From Aphrocallistes beatrix (taxonomy: Eukaryota; Porifera; Hexactinellida; Sceptrulophora; Aphrocallistidae): a stretch of DNA of 64,000 nucleotides. The translations under genes were made by a program, and so were the position numbers. The stretch's first letter is position 1; every line of letters begins with the position of its first letter. The notes under the pieces are model-generated. The model saw only the letters and a list, made by a program, of their open reading frames with translations. It was not told where the DNA came from and did no database searches. Shown here one piece after another: positions 10,501-21,012 of this stretch. The stretch lies in assembly GCA_963281255.1 (NCBI GenBank), contig OY725497.1, forward strand, positions 62,001 to 126,000, in the 5' to 3' direction.

Positions 10501-13325
10501 GTCGGCTGAGAGGAAGAGGGGAGTGCCATCCATGCTAATGTACACCTGTAGAGCCATTACGCTTAAGACCTGAGTAAATAGAAGTGAGCCATGGATGAGT
10601 GTACCTGTAAGTTCAACAGCTTCTGCCCCACTTCAGTCGCGCGACTGACACTGGACACTCCTTCCATGTTCTCCATGAACCACTTGACTGCGTGGCTCCC
10701 GGAGAACACCGCCAGACCGTTGTCGAATTGTCTGCACGGGATCCCTGTCCTGGGGTGAGCTAGCGCCAGTGCATACGTGTGGAGGGCCTTCTTGTACGAA
10801 TCATCGTAGAAGGAAGATGTGGAGCTCCGATTTTGCTATAAATAGAATCGAATTGGATGTTAGTGCAAATTGAGGATTCGGTAGTTAATCCTCTCACGTA
10901 CAGGCGGTCCCACCCACCCCTGGAACATCCTGGGCCCAGCTGGCGAGTAGAGGGAGGGGTGTCCTTGCGACCAGAGGGGCTGTCTCACAGTCACGGGCGC
11001 TTGTCCCGCGCGAAAGGACGCGATAGAAGATCCGATGCTGTTTCCACGCCGCGTATACGCGTAGTGCGGAAGAAAACCGTCATTCTCTTCTTCGTCCGAA
11101 CCGGTATGTTCATCCGGCGCTGTCCTGCCTCTCTGGAAAGAGTCCTTCTCCAGCCGGAAGATCTGCTGCTCATTGAGCAGCTTCTGTCTCTCAGCTTCCA
11201 GCTGCTGCCTCCTGTTAGCGATCTCTCTCTCCGCCTGAGACTGAGAGTGGGCAGAAAGGGGAGTTCTTCGAGCTGGGTTATTTCTTCCCTCCTCCTTACT
11301 GCTCCCTCCCTACACACGCCATACACAGCACTAGCACAGCACTAGACCTAGCAATGCTACAGGGAGCACAGCACCCACCTGCAGCAGAATCTCCTCCAGC
11401 TTCATTATCCTCCTCTCGTAGTCCTCCCGCTCCCTCTCAGCCAGACTGGCCTGTTCCTTGTGCCTCTGCAGCTGGTGGATCACTTCCTCCTTCTCGCTCT
11501 CAGCGCGCTGCTTCTCCTCCTGCACCCTCTCCAGCTCCCCTGCACTCACCCACCCCTCTCTGCTCTCGATCAGCTCCCTCTGCAGACGCACGATTTCCTT
11601 TTCGTACGCGGAGATCATCGCCTTCTTCGTGAAGTCCTGATTGATCACAGCTCTGTTCTCAATGGTCTTGGCGCGCTTGGCGAACTTTAACGAGCTCAGT
11701 GTTTCCTGGAAGCAATTGGACATCGGACTTATTGTGCAGATCAGAAAGGTTTTGCTGTTCCCGCCCAGAGAGTCCTTGAGAATGCGGGTCAGCTTGCTGT
11801 CCCTGTAGGGGACATAGGAGTAGGTCCCGGGGGTGGTGAGTGCTAGCACCACTTTACCAAACGTGGTGAGAGATGTGTTGATGTTTTTGGTCTCAGTTAA
11901 GTGCTTGTCTTTGGCCTCTACGTCGAATCTAGTGGCAGTCTCCAAATCATCAGATTCATAGTCTGCACTAAAATACATAAGTACGCTACTACCCACCTCT
12001 CTGAGCCGGCCAAGTCCACCAGCCGTAGCTTCCCTATCGTGACCTTACTCCGGGACGAGCCCCCTTCTGACCGCTCTACGATTATGGTGAACACGGCGTG
12101 ACTCCGACTGCTCTCCTTGTTCATCCTGGATGCGTCCGTGGTGCGAGCAGTGGAACCCTTCTTCAACAGCTTGTTCACTTCCGCAGTATCCTTCACCACC
12201 TGCTCGCTCAGGCCCTCCACGAAGGTGCACCCCGAGCCATCCTCTCTCATGCGGAGTTTGTCGCGGGATGGATCCAACAGGTCGAAAAGACCTTCATTGT
12301 AAATCTCCAAGAAAGAGACTCGGACCTAAGAATAGGGTCTAGAATGGTACATTGATTCACTACTACGCACTTAATTGAATGTTCTACTTAGACATTAGAC
12401 TAGCGCGGGATGAGCAAAAAAGCGATACGGGCCGATGACCTGGGAGAGATTCTCCACCCTCACACCGAGAGCAGGAAGCAGAAGTTCCTTAGAAAGGTGA
12501 GATCGAACCCGCTGGTGCCTCTGGGATGTGGACTGACAGTGGCAGCGCTCTTCTACGGACTGTACCAGTTCGCGCTGGGAAACTCGAAGAAGTCCAACTT
12601 GATGATGCGCGCGCGCGTGGCTGCTCAAGGGTTCACGATACTGGTGCTGGTGGGCGGGGTTCTTCTCAGCCGAAACGCAACAGGGGACAAGAGTAAATGA
12701 TGCTTTTACTTGACTATTGATTAACTAACTCTTGCCATTTGTTAGTATTGCTAACTCACTAAAAATTTTGAATTGGATCCAGCCCCGTTCCTTATAAAAC
12801 TGAATATTTCTTCACAGCACCTGGGTACAATTCCCTTCCCCCCCTCCGCCTCTGTCCCCTCGATGGTGTGTGTCTTCCCGGTCCCGGTCTGTCCGTACGC
12901 TATCACACTCCCGTTGTAGCCCTCCAGCACAGAGAGCACGATGGGTTGGGCGCAAATGGAGTAGACCTCTTCCTGCGAAATGGTCCCATTCATATGACAT
13001 AATACTAAATAATTAAGTCAAGAATTATCCGTACCTGTTGTGCAGTCGTATCGAATATGCTGTCGTAGAAATAGGACTGAGGTCTGGAGTCAGTTGGATG
13101 AGGGCTAGTCTGGTGTAAACTCGCCAGATCGTTCACATCGATCAGAGCCCCGGGAGGTTTTCCTCTCACGTCTGACCCCACGTTCCCTTTGAACACAGTC
13201 ACACCCCCGTGTTCCAGGTGTACGCACCTGGTGCCAGCTGACTCGCTGTGTAGAGGCGGCCTCACCCTCACTCCTACCTTGAAGTTTTCATTCTTGCTCT
13301 CTTCCCTACTCCTCCCTCTCTCCAT
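7553..13325 (-). CDS. Kinesin motor - coiled coil - DEP - ankyrin repeat fusion protein
   Basis: Twelve exons keep one frame for 1075 residues: 13325-13035, 12972-12760, 12325-11997, 11928-11379, 11240-10902, 10835-10605, 10545-10370, 10308-10107, 10049-9843, 9788-9667, 9608-9401 and 7912-7553. All introns are GT-AG. Residues about 15-375 form a kinesin motor: P-loop GQTGTGKT, switch I NKESSRSH, switch II DLAGSE, then YRDSKLTRILKDSLGG. A charged coiled coil follows to about 500. A DEP domain lies at about 583-675 (CRQFDNGLAVFSGSHAVKWF ... SADTSYYRF). After a serine-rich linker come about seven ankyrin repeats at 780-1070 (GRSPLMYAVLGDQ, GNSALCYAAQFG, GWSPLHLACHDG). An N-terminal motor implies plus-end-directed transport; DEP suggests membrane or G-protein contact and ANK a protein cargo. 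I know of no standard animal kinesin class with this tail. Introns 2 and 11 each hold an antisense gene. Confidence 0.85.
8375..9235 (+). CDS. Membrane-anchored copine/RGLG-type vWA protein, nested in a kinesin intron
   Basis: 286 residues, one exon, entirely inside the 1488-base last intron of the antisense kinesin gene. Residues 7-23 are a hydrophobic anchor followed by a lysine run. Residues about 45-280 are a copine-type vWA domain: metal-site DYTRS, NPYQKVIQTIGR, PVYGFGDCRT, LSGPTNFAPLID, LVIIADGQVTNEGETVRAIV and FDNFQFVNF. These motifs are closest to the RGLG ubiquitin-ligase group (copine domain plus C-terminal RING) rather than to C2-containing copines. No C2 domain precedes it and the stop falls where a RING would follow, so it would act as a binding module, not a ligase. 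Family call firm; function inferred. Confidence 0.8.
   Translation: MKTGMDTLLIIVLILFIVFLVTANKKKKKHIPKQATPTLLTIQDKYTNFEDLQAGMRKAGLESSQLIFGIDYTRSNLTQGEQTFGGHSLHALVPPLLNPYQKVIQTIGRVLEPFDDDNLIPVYGFGDCRTKGKSVFNVKTDGGMCGGVSEALKLYEQITPHITLSGPTNFAPLIDKAIEIVKSMTSYHILVIIADGQVTNEGETVRAIVRASKYPLSIVMVGVGDGPWDMMEEFDDKITERTFDNFQFVNFHQVTQGQDFPEVNFALHALMEIPDQFKSIRQLGLL
12410..12700 (+). CDS. HIG1 domain protein (HIGD family), nested in a kinesin intron
   Basis: 96 residues in a single exon, inside the 434-base second intron of the antisense kinesin. Residues about 25-90 match the HIG1 domain: FLRKVRSNPLVPLGCGLTVA, a first membrane span ending YGLYQFALG, a basic loop, then MMRARVAAQGFTILVLVG and a second span. 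HIG1 proteins sit in the inner mitochondrial membrane and assist respiratory complex III/IV assembly. MMRARVAAQGFT is closest to the HIGD2 side of the family by eye. It is complete with its own start and stop, so it is a true nested gene and not an exon. Confidence 0.88.
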   Translation: MSKKAIRADDLGEILHPHTESRKQKFLRKVRSNPLVPLGCGLTVAALFYGLYQFALGNSKKSNLMMRARVAAQGFTILVLVGGVLLSRNATGDKSK

Positions 13326-13447
13326 CTAATGCCAGCTATTTGTACTTACTTGGGTAAAAGGAGATGATCTATGCTACTTAACATTAAACAATGAGAATGG
13401 AAACGGGTATAATTGCCGAGCAAGTGGAGTAGGTTGCAACAGTGTAA

Positions 13448-14043
13448 CTAGTTGGGGTCTTGCTCCAACATAAACTGAACAAAGTCTCTGTAATTAATAG
13501 TGCCGGTGTTGGTATCTACTGCGGAGTGGAGGAACTCGTCCAGCTCTTCTTTCGAGAAGGAATCTTCTCCCTCTGTGAAGTACTGCTGTATTTCCTCTCG
13601 CGTAAGGAAGTCCTTCTTCTCTTCGTCCAGTGTCTCGAATGCCTTCAACAGCGTCTCCTCGGATTCTGGGGAGTAGCGCTTTTCTGTGATAGCTTTCAAA
13701 ACGATCTACAAAAACAATACACATCGTTAGAGCAGCTGGATTTCCTCTGATCCATGGTCCGCGTAACACTAACAGGCTCGAAACGCTCATAGCTGATGTA
13801 GCCCGTAGGCTCCTCGTCCTCCATCTCGGTGACCAAGTCGTGCAGCTCCGTCTGAGTGGGGTACAGCTCCAGAGAGGCGACGATAGCTCTCACTTCGCTC
13901 ACGTCCACTGTCTTGGTGTTCTCATGGTCGAACACTGAGAAGTTGGAGAGAATCTTCTGTTTCAGTTCTAGAGTGGCCGGGTCTTCTGGAGGCTGAACGC
14001 TGCTTAACTCGGGGATAAGAAGAGTCGAGGTGTCAATGGACAT
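13448..14043 (-). CDS. EFCAB2: EFCAB2 / dynein regulatory complex subunit 8
   Basis: Exons 14043-13774 and 13705-13448 join in phase 0 to 175 residues. EF-hand-like pairs include FSVFDHENTKTVDVSEVRAI, then LHDLVTEMEDEEPTGYISYE, LLKAFETLDEEKKDFLTREE and DTNTGTINYRDFVQFM. The phrase EEPTGYI and the general spacing are diagnostic of EFCAB2 (DRC8), a subunit of the nexin-dynein regulatory complex of motile cilia. Several loops have lost canonical calcium ligands, as in the family. It is the upstream neighbour of the kinesin gene on the same strand, about 120 bases from the kinesin start. Confidence 0.88.
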
Positions 14044-14212
14044 TTAGACCTGCTACGTATCGTATGTTAACATTAATTAAGATAGTAACCACACCTTTAA
14101 TTGCTCATCAGTTAATTGAGACAACACAATTTCCTGGATTCATTCAAAACAATACTACAAAACTCATGAAAAGTATATCCACATGATATCATACAAATCT
14201 AAATCTAGCGAG

Positions 14213-14812
14213 CTAGGAGAGAAGGCATCCGTTCGAGTCGCGCTTCGTGCTAGAAGCGAAGAGGATAAGGTCCAAGAGCCACCAGAAGAAGAGCGTGAGG
14301 CTCAGCAAGAGGATGATGATGAAGAGGACTACATTCCAGAGGAACACTATGCCGTGCCCTGAGTGACCCCTTTTGCGCTTATAATAACACCTTGCGTTAA
14401 CCAGGCAGTCCAGGACTGAGGCTACGACTAGGAGTGTGAACAGTACTGCCTGGAACGCTCCTTGCGTGGTGAGACCAACTTGGAAATTAGCCACACCCAC
14501 GAATCCGAGAAAAACCGCATATAAAGCTATATCTTTGATTGGTTTTGTGATGAGAATGCATGTATCATTCTGTTTCAAATACGAATAACATTCAGATCTG
14601 ACTGTGCACGAATCTTGAATAACACCAGTAACGAACGCGTCAAATTCGAAACAGAAGTTGTCACAATCACATGTACCCTCCACACAACGAACGAGCAGAC
14701 TATCGCGCGCTAGAGAGACGGCCGTGCACTCTTGAGACGAGGTACATGTGTGAGCAGAAGCGGAGTGGATTAAACAGGCAATGGAGCTGATCAACAAGAC
14801 CAAATAGAACAT
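14213..14812 (-). CDS. Cysteine-rich secretory-pathway membrane protein with TM2-like domain
   Basis: 199 residues, one exon. A signal peptide covers about 1-20. A lumenal or extracellular region of about 70 residues carries eight cysteines (CTSSQECTA...CVEGTCDCDNFC). About three or four hydrophobic segments follow from residue 90. The first (ALYAVFLGFVGVANFQVGL) and the last (FFWWLLDLILFASS) resemble the start and end of a TM2 domain, but about 60 residues with a further span and a basic loop (YYKRKRG) lie between them. I therefore call it TM2-like with an insertion. The exact family is unknown. Confidence 0.55.
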   Translation of the reverse strand: MFYLVLLISSIACLIHSASAHTCTSSQECTAVSLARDSLLVRCVEGTCDCDNFCFEFDAFVTGVIQDSCTVRSECYSYLKQNDTCILITKPIKDIALYAVFLGFVGVANFQVGLTTQGAFQAVLFTLLVVASVLDCLVNARCYYKRKRGHSGHGIVFLWNVVLFIIILLLSLTLFFWWLLDLILFASSTKRDSNGCLLS

Positions 14813-15246
14813 TTGCTAATTGGAGGAGTATTAGTGCACGAATGAAATTAGTCCTACTTCATTAGGTACCAAGTGTTTCCCAGGCGCTTGTTAATTAATA
14901 AATAAGAAATATATTAGAAATATATAATCAAACAAGAATTACAGCAATATTGGCGGCATATTCTCTGTGTTCATGGATTGTATAGACAATATACATACAT
15001 ATATTATAGTAGTACACGTAACATTGCATAAGTGCGAAGCGACTTCATAAATTTAGATAGATGATTCGGGTGAAGCAAAACTTGTACATTAATGAGGTTA
15101 AAAATAATAAAATTAGGGATGTGAATTAATATACAATCATCTGGAGCGAGTTTTAAAGCAATTTTAAAAGCGTAAAAGAGGAGAGGGTTGAGGTTGAGGA
15201 ATTTAGACTAGATGAAATATAAATCGTGACGCGTCATCAACAGTCG
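14813..15246. other. AT-rich intergenic stretch, nothing recognised
   Basis: Between the 3' end of the AFF gene and the start of the TM2-like gene. I see no open frame of interest and no RNA gene. It must contain the AFF 3' UTR and the TM2-like promoter. Confidence 0.5.
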
Positions 15247-18200
15247 TCATGTTCTATCTGGTTTCAACCAACTCAGTCCCACCTTGCACCAGGAAGTGGT
15301 GTCTCTGATCGAGCTGAACCGGTCTATACCCTTGCCGACCGAGTTATTCACCTTCTGAATGAAGGTGAGGGAGTCCTCCTCGAAGGGCTGTGACCTATTC
15401 CAGAGCTCCATGCTCCTGAACGAGTACTCCATCACCTACAGTACAGACTACTCATACTCTGCACGCACAATAGAGCGAAGTGCCTACCCGTGCATTACCT
15501 GGAGGTAGTCTGAGTTGATGTTGGCGATCTTCTGAGGGACTGAGACCATGATAGGGGACCACTGAGAATCAGGGTACGGCGAGTTGGAAACAGGGGTCTT
15601 GGCCTTCGTGTCTGATTTATACCCACTGAAGAATTCATGCAATTCCTTATGAGAGGTTTTCTCCCCCTCCTGCTTATTCACGAATATCCTGTTCTGGATG
15701 ACGGACTGACATCTGAGACAGATCAGGATGAGTTGGGGGTGGGACTCGTTGGAGAAGCCGAGCCCGCCCTCGCTGCCGGTGGAAGGGCGCAGCACGAAGT
15801 CCAGCAGTTCGAAGGTGTCCGAGTAGGTCGAGGTAGCGGTAGGCTTGTTCGTGAGCTCCAGTTGGTCCCCATACAGCATGAAGCTGAGAGCTGCTTCACA
15901 GTAGTAGAGCGCTTTGTCGTAATTGGACTTGTATCTGTCTGCTTGATGCTTCAGCCGCTTCGCTTCCTATCCGAACACAATCATAATACGCATACAGTAG
16001 ATTTGTACCGTTAGGTAAGAACTAACCGTTAGGTAGTCATAAGAAGCAGAGACTTTCGTGGGTCTGGCAATTAAAGGAGGGTCGCCAGTTGACCACCTAG
16101 AGTTTGCAGGGACCGTCGATGATTTGGGGGTGGATGTAATGATCTGGGATGGGTCATAGCTAGGATTTTTGTGCCATGGAGCGTCTGGAGACTTGTAATC
16201 CATCATGTTCTGAGGAGACTTGCGGGATATCTTCTGGGGCGGGGGGACGACCACCTGGCGATGAACATCCCTGCCAAATAACACGAATGTGAATTTGTGA
16301 CATAAAAAAAGTTAATAGTTACAGTTAGTTATGCCATTCTTCATGGCAATTTGAAATCGGCGATAATAAATGCGGTAGTAAGCTAAACCTCTGAAAGAGA
16401 AGCACTAGTTGAAAGAATTGATTGTAGAGCCAGAACAAAGAGAAACCTTGCTACGAGTAAAACGTGTTGTATGACACTAGATGGCTTTCAAGTACAGATC
16501 AGTTGATATGTACGTCTACGCATGAAGTGATTCCATTCTAATTACAAAACCAGCGAAATTGTATTGTCTAAGTATGCACCTGGAAAGGCTTGGGGGGGAA
16601 GGCAACTGTGAGAAGGGGGGCGGGTTATCCTTGCTCGAGTCTGGAATATGGCGCTGAATCGGCTGCACACGCGCCGTCTGCTTGCTGCTCTCGGGTGGTT
16701 TGTCTTTGACGAGGGAAAGTTTTTCTAGTGGAAAGCTGACGAGAAAGGATTTCCTCAGTTCTATTTTGTTCAGGGAAATAGAGACCTTGAAACGCTTCCT
16801 GTCTGGAGAACAACTGTCTGAATCATCTGCCTCCATTTGGGGCCTCTTTACCTGTCAGAAAGTGAGGATTGATAATATTACAAATGTTTTTTACTAAAAC
16901 CAATGTTTTTTACTAAGACAACATTACGCAGTAGTGTAACGGAATAACTCGTCAATCCTTGTTGTTTACTAACAATACTTTGGATCACAGTATTTACGCT
17001 AAATAGTCCTAGTTATGTAGGTAACCGTACAAGTTGGACTATCCTAGCAACGAAAATAAACTATGTAGGTATTCTCAACAGTGGATTAGCTTACCAAAGG
17101 GTTTTTTATACGATTGGAGTTGGTGTTGAGGGTGTGAATATTGGGCTTCACATCGCGAGGAGATGAGAAGTGCTGAGAAGAAGTCGAGTGTAGTTCAGTC
17201 CTGAAAATTGATTCATAAGACAGGTCATACATATTATGCTGATTAATCAGAAAACTGATTCGAGTATAATCAGGCATGGTAGCCTGCATCATCATGTGAT
17301 GATGCTAATTACTAGAATTAGTTAGGTCACTATCAGATATGGTGATGCAATGCTTCCACGAATACGTCAATGCTTCGCTTCAAAGATTCGGAATTCTCCT
17401 ACTCACTTGACAAATGGTGTAGGGGTGTGGTTCGATCTGGTGCTGTGGCTTCCGGGCTTACTCCAAACTCTCGTATCGTCCTCATCATCCGAAGAGTCGG
17501 ATGAGAAGCTCGAGTGTGTGGTCCTGGCGCTAACCAGGTCCTTGCGTGGAGAAGGAGGGAACACGTCTTCTTCGTCGACTTGATTGTCACCGGATCGATG
17601 CATGGGAGAACCTGCGTCGCTGCTATCGCTAGTATCTGAGCTCAAGGATAGATTAATAGCCTGACCCTGTTAAAGAGAATAATATATACATATATGGTAC
17701 AGGCATTAGATTTATGTGATAATTAAATCATGAGTAAAAGTATGCGTTATTCTTAAAGATAAGTGAAAACCTTCCATACTCTGAGGAGCCATAAAATTCT
17801 TGGAATTCTTTCAAATATAAAAATAACCTCGAATAACACAAACTTAGTGTTTTTAATGGCTATTAGCTAAGCAAAAATGAGATATTCCGAAGATAAAGTA
17901 ATGACTTAAATTTAGGACACTAAATGGAAGCAGTACAAAGCTCCCATACAGGAGCGTGCTAGTCGGATACGAGAGTAAATCTATAGACTTACAGCAACTC
18001 TTCGGTCGGTGTCGCTATCAGAGCTGTCTGCGGACTCCGAGCTGTTGTGTCCGGGGTCCATTGGACTATTCTGACGTATTGGCTGAGGGGGGCGAATCTG
18101 CGGATCCACGGGACGCGATGAGTACGGGGCACGGGGTTGTGATAAGTTGGGACTGGGAAAGTTTCCGAACTTCTTATTAATCGAAGGCGTTAGCAAGTCA

Positions 18201-20069
18201 TCCAGTGGTGTGGGCAGCGGTTCCATTCCTAAGGAACAATGCAATACTAAAGCACTCGCAATGGTCTCAAACTTATCCGCAATAATGGAGTCTACCTTTA
18301 AATAAGAGTTGGTTGATGCTGTCATCATGAGAATCGTTGTCCCGGTCGAGAGCAATATCGAGTTTGGGGAGTTTCCTGCTCCTGAACTCCAACTCGTCAC
18401 TCGCCTTTGCTGACTGCTTCGACTTGTCCAAATCAGAATGAACCGCTGAAATTGGTTTGGAATCATCTTTTGGAGAAATCCTATGGGCAGGTTCTGGATT
18501 TTCTGACTTGTTAGGCTTCAGATTGATGACATTGGATTGCAAGATCCTGGAGATACTATCGCGCGGTCCACCAGGTTTTTTATTGTTCGGTAAGGCATTT
18601 AAAGATGACTGCATTGGCTTCTTTAGCTTCGTTTTCTGGTCATTTCCACCTTCTCCCTTCACGGAGAAAGTGTTGTTAGAGTTAGAGGAGGGGTTTGGAC
18701 TGGAGGTGTGAGGGCGGTATTTATGCTTGTTGGAGAGGGGAGCCATCTCGAAAGGATGCTGCGGCCTGCGTTGAGGTTGTACGGGGTTAGTTCGGTCTAT
18801 CGGTTTTGTGCTTGAACTATTTAAGACCGCTTTAGGAGGCTGCCTCTTCAAGCTGTTGCCAGGAGAGATGACCCTTCCATTCGGTCCCATCATTTTTCCC
18901 GTTTTCTTTCCTAAGAGGTTATTTTATAAAAATATGAGTTGCATTTCAAAGCTTTTCAAGTTAGAAAACAATTTATATAGATCCTCAACTGACAGAATTG
19001 TGATGAGTAACTATCTTATCAGTAATCGAACAGCTTCTTAGAGCAAATTGTGCACAATAATTGATTAATGGAACACCAAGTGAAATTTGAAAATTGATCA
19101 GGTTCAAAATAACCAAGTATCTCATGTCGTAACTCTTCCAGATAATAACAACGCAACGCATTCTATATAATTAGAACTAGAGCCAAAGAGAAATTGTGTC
19201 TATGCAATAGAGCAATTCTCACTAAATCTAATGTTAAATTGGTATTGATCCATTATCTGCAAAGTCCTAGAGTGCCATCATATGTTCCTTGTCATGCTAA
19301 GTACAAATAACTTGTGCGGCTATAGGCATGCGATACACTCGTGAGAGCCGACAGACAACATTTCCAGAAAAAAGAACATCAAATAATAGCCTTATATAGT
19401 AATGAGTTGAATTGCAATTATTTTCTCATAAATCGTATTAGAGAGTATTAATAATGCGCAAAGGGATTTACTACAAATTACGTGGTATAAATAGTGTGAA
19501 ATGAATGGCGATATAAGGTGTCGAATAATAAATTATAAACTTCTTTCAGATGATTTTTTTTAAAATGAAATTTTACAAGAGGAATAATAATGAATATGAT
19601 CAATACACTTGCCTGAGGTGTTACTTTGGTGTCTCTGTTTGTGATGCTTGGGAGAGTTATTGATAATTGCGGAACTAAATGGAGAAGTTCCTTTGCTCCT
19701 TGGGGGGCTAATAGGCGTGTTAGGAGTGTCGATACCGTAAAGAAGGTCAGGATCTATTAGTGCAAGAATTAAAAATAAATTAATAATAAAAGCGAGCTTC
19801 ATTTCAGCTGAAACGAAGATTATCTTAGTATTTCAGAAATAATGTAGCGTTTGTGTAAACGCAAATGCTGACTGACCTTCATTCAAGTCGGAGAGGAGAC
19901 GAGGAGACACGTCCTGGAAAGAACCGAGCACTTCGGTCAGTCTCACCCTGAGCAGATCTGATTTGTTGTGGTCAGCAGGAGCCGGTTCGTCAAAGTGAAT
20001 GGTGTGGAAATTGGAGCCAAACTGAACAGTACGGTGATGCTCGCCCGTTACCAGAGGTGATGAGGACAT
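15247..20069 (-). CDS. AF4/FMR2 (AFF/Lilliputian) family transcription-elongation scaffold
   Basis: Ten exons stay in frame for 907 residues: 20069-19877, 19753-19613, 18910-18296, 18228-17993, 17666-17407, 17200-17095, 16851-16580, 16270-16027, 15966-15499 and 15435-15247. The C-terminal homology domain is clear: EAKRLKHQADRYKSNYDKAL, CEAALSFMLYG, a region near VSVPQKIANINSDYLQVM, and the end KVGLSWLKPD. The N-terminal segment LLRVRLTEVLGSFQDV then LLYGIDTP resembles the AFF N-terminal motif. The middle is serine/proline-rich with acidic SSDSSDDEDD blocks like the AFF transactivation region. AFF proteins are flexible nuclear scaffolds of the super elongation complex, binding P-TEFb and ELL. 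Intron 2 uses a GC donor (CAG/GCAAGT). A 5' UTR intron is likely (donor at 20260, acceptor ending 20162). Confidence 0.82.
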
Positions 20070-21012
20070 TAAGAGCTAACAGAGCGAAACAGAAACGGCT
20101 CACTAGTCTTCTCCAAGAGAAAATTCAAAATTTAATTTATACCTAGATAAGTAAACTTACTCTGCAACGAATATTCAAAATAAGGTTTTGAAGGAGTTCG
20201 AGAAAGAAAATACAAAAACAAATTTTAGAGTAAAGCAAAAAGGAATTGCTTCATACTTACAATAAGAAGGAACTCTTGCAACATATATATCAGAAAATCT
20301 GGAAGTCAGTTATCCATTATAATATAAGCAGTGCCTATTGCTAGTAGTAAGTCTACCAGACTACTACTCAGAAAAAGGGATAGCTAGGCTTTGGAGAAGA
20401 AAATAATTTGGAGTAGAAATTACAAATATGTGACAAAATCTAATTCAAATCATTAGTTCTCACATGAACCAATTTGTATAATACATAATTATGCTTGTAG
20501 AATAGAAATATTTATGTGTATGCACGGCTAATTATTAGTGGAATCCAGGAACAAGTTTTGTAGTACCGGACGTATTAAGGCAAATATATTGCAAACCCGA
20601 AAAGGATAATAATGCACATTGGTTTCACTATTCAATAGGAAGTTATTGAACTGTTGGAAGTTTTGTAGTGCCGTGACCGCATGCCATTACAAAGATAGAA
20701 CAGATAAACGAACATTCCATTCCACAGAGGACATATAATTTGTAATAATGTCGAGTATTGGTCTATCTAGCAGTAGGGATATGGAACTCAAAGGGTAAAA
20801 AGTGCGAAGTAGAGGTTATGAAATATGTGGTTTAACATCAAGTTTAACATCAACAAAATCCTAATCAATTTGGGAGTTGGACAAGTGAAGGGGACATTAT
20901 TGCCTGACCATTCGTTACCATTCCAACTCTAGCTAGAATATAGTAATTCGCATAATCCCAGCTACCGAACAATCAAATTAAATTTCCTCTGATTTAGGTA
21001 ATTTCCACTAGG
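20070..21012. promoter_or_regulatory. Divergent intergenic region between AFF and GFOD
   Basis: 943 bases between two divergent starts, so it should carry both promoters. On the minus strand a strong donor (GTAAGTATG from 20260) and an acceptor (ttcgttgcag ending 20162) suggest a short 5' UTR intron of the AFF transcript. No other exon chain or RNA gene is evident. Confidence 0.4.

Noticed and set aside
10857-11345. 162-codon plus-strand frame
   Set aside because: Antisense to kinesin exon 5 and its flanking intron; no motif.
20554-20674. Two copies of AGTTTTGTAGTRCCG about 105 bases apart
   Set aside because: Too short and isolated to call a repeat family; no flanking symmetry.
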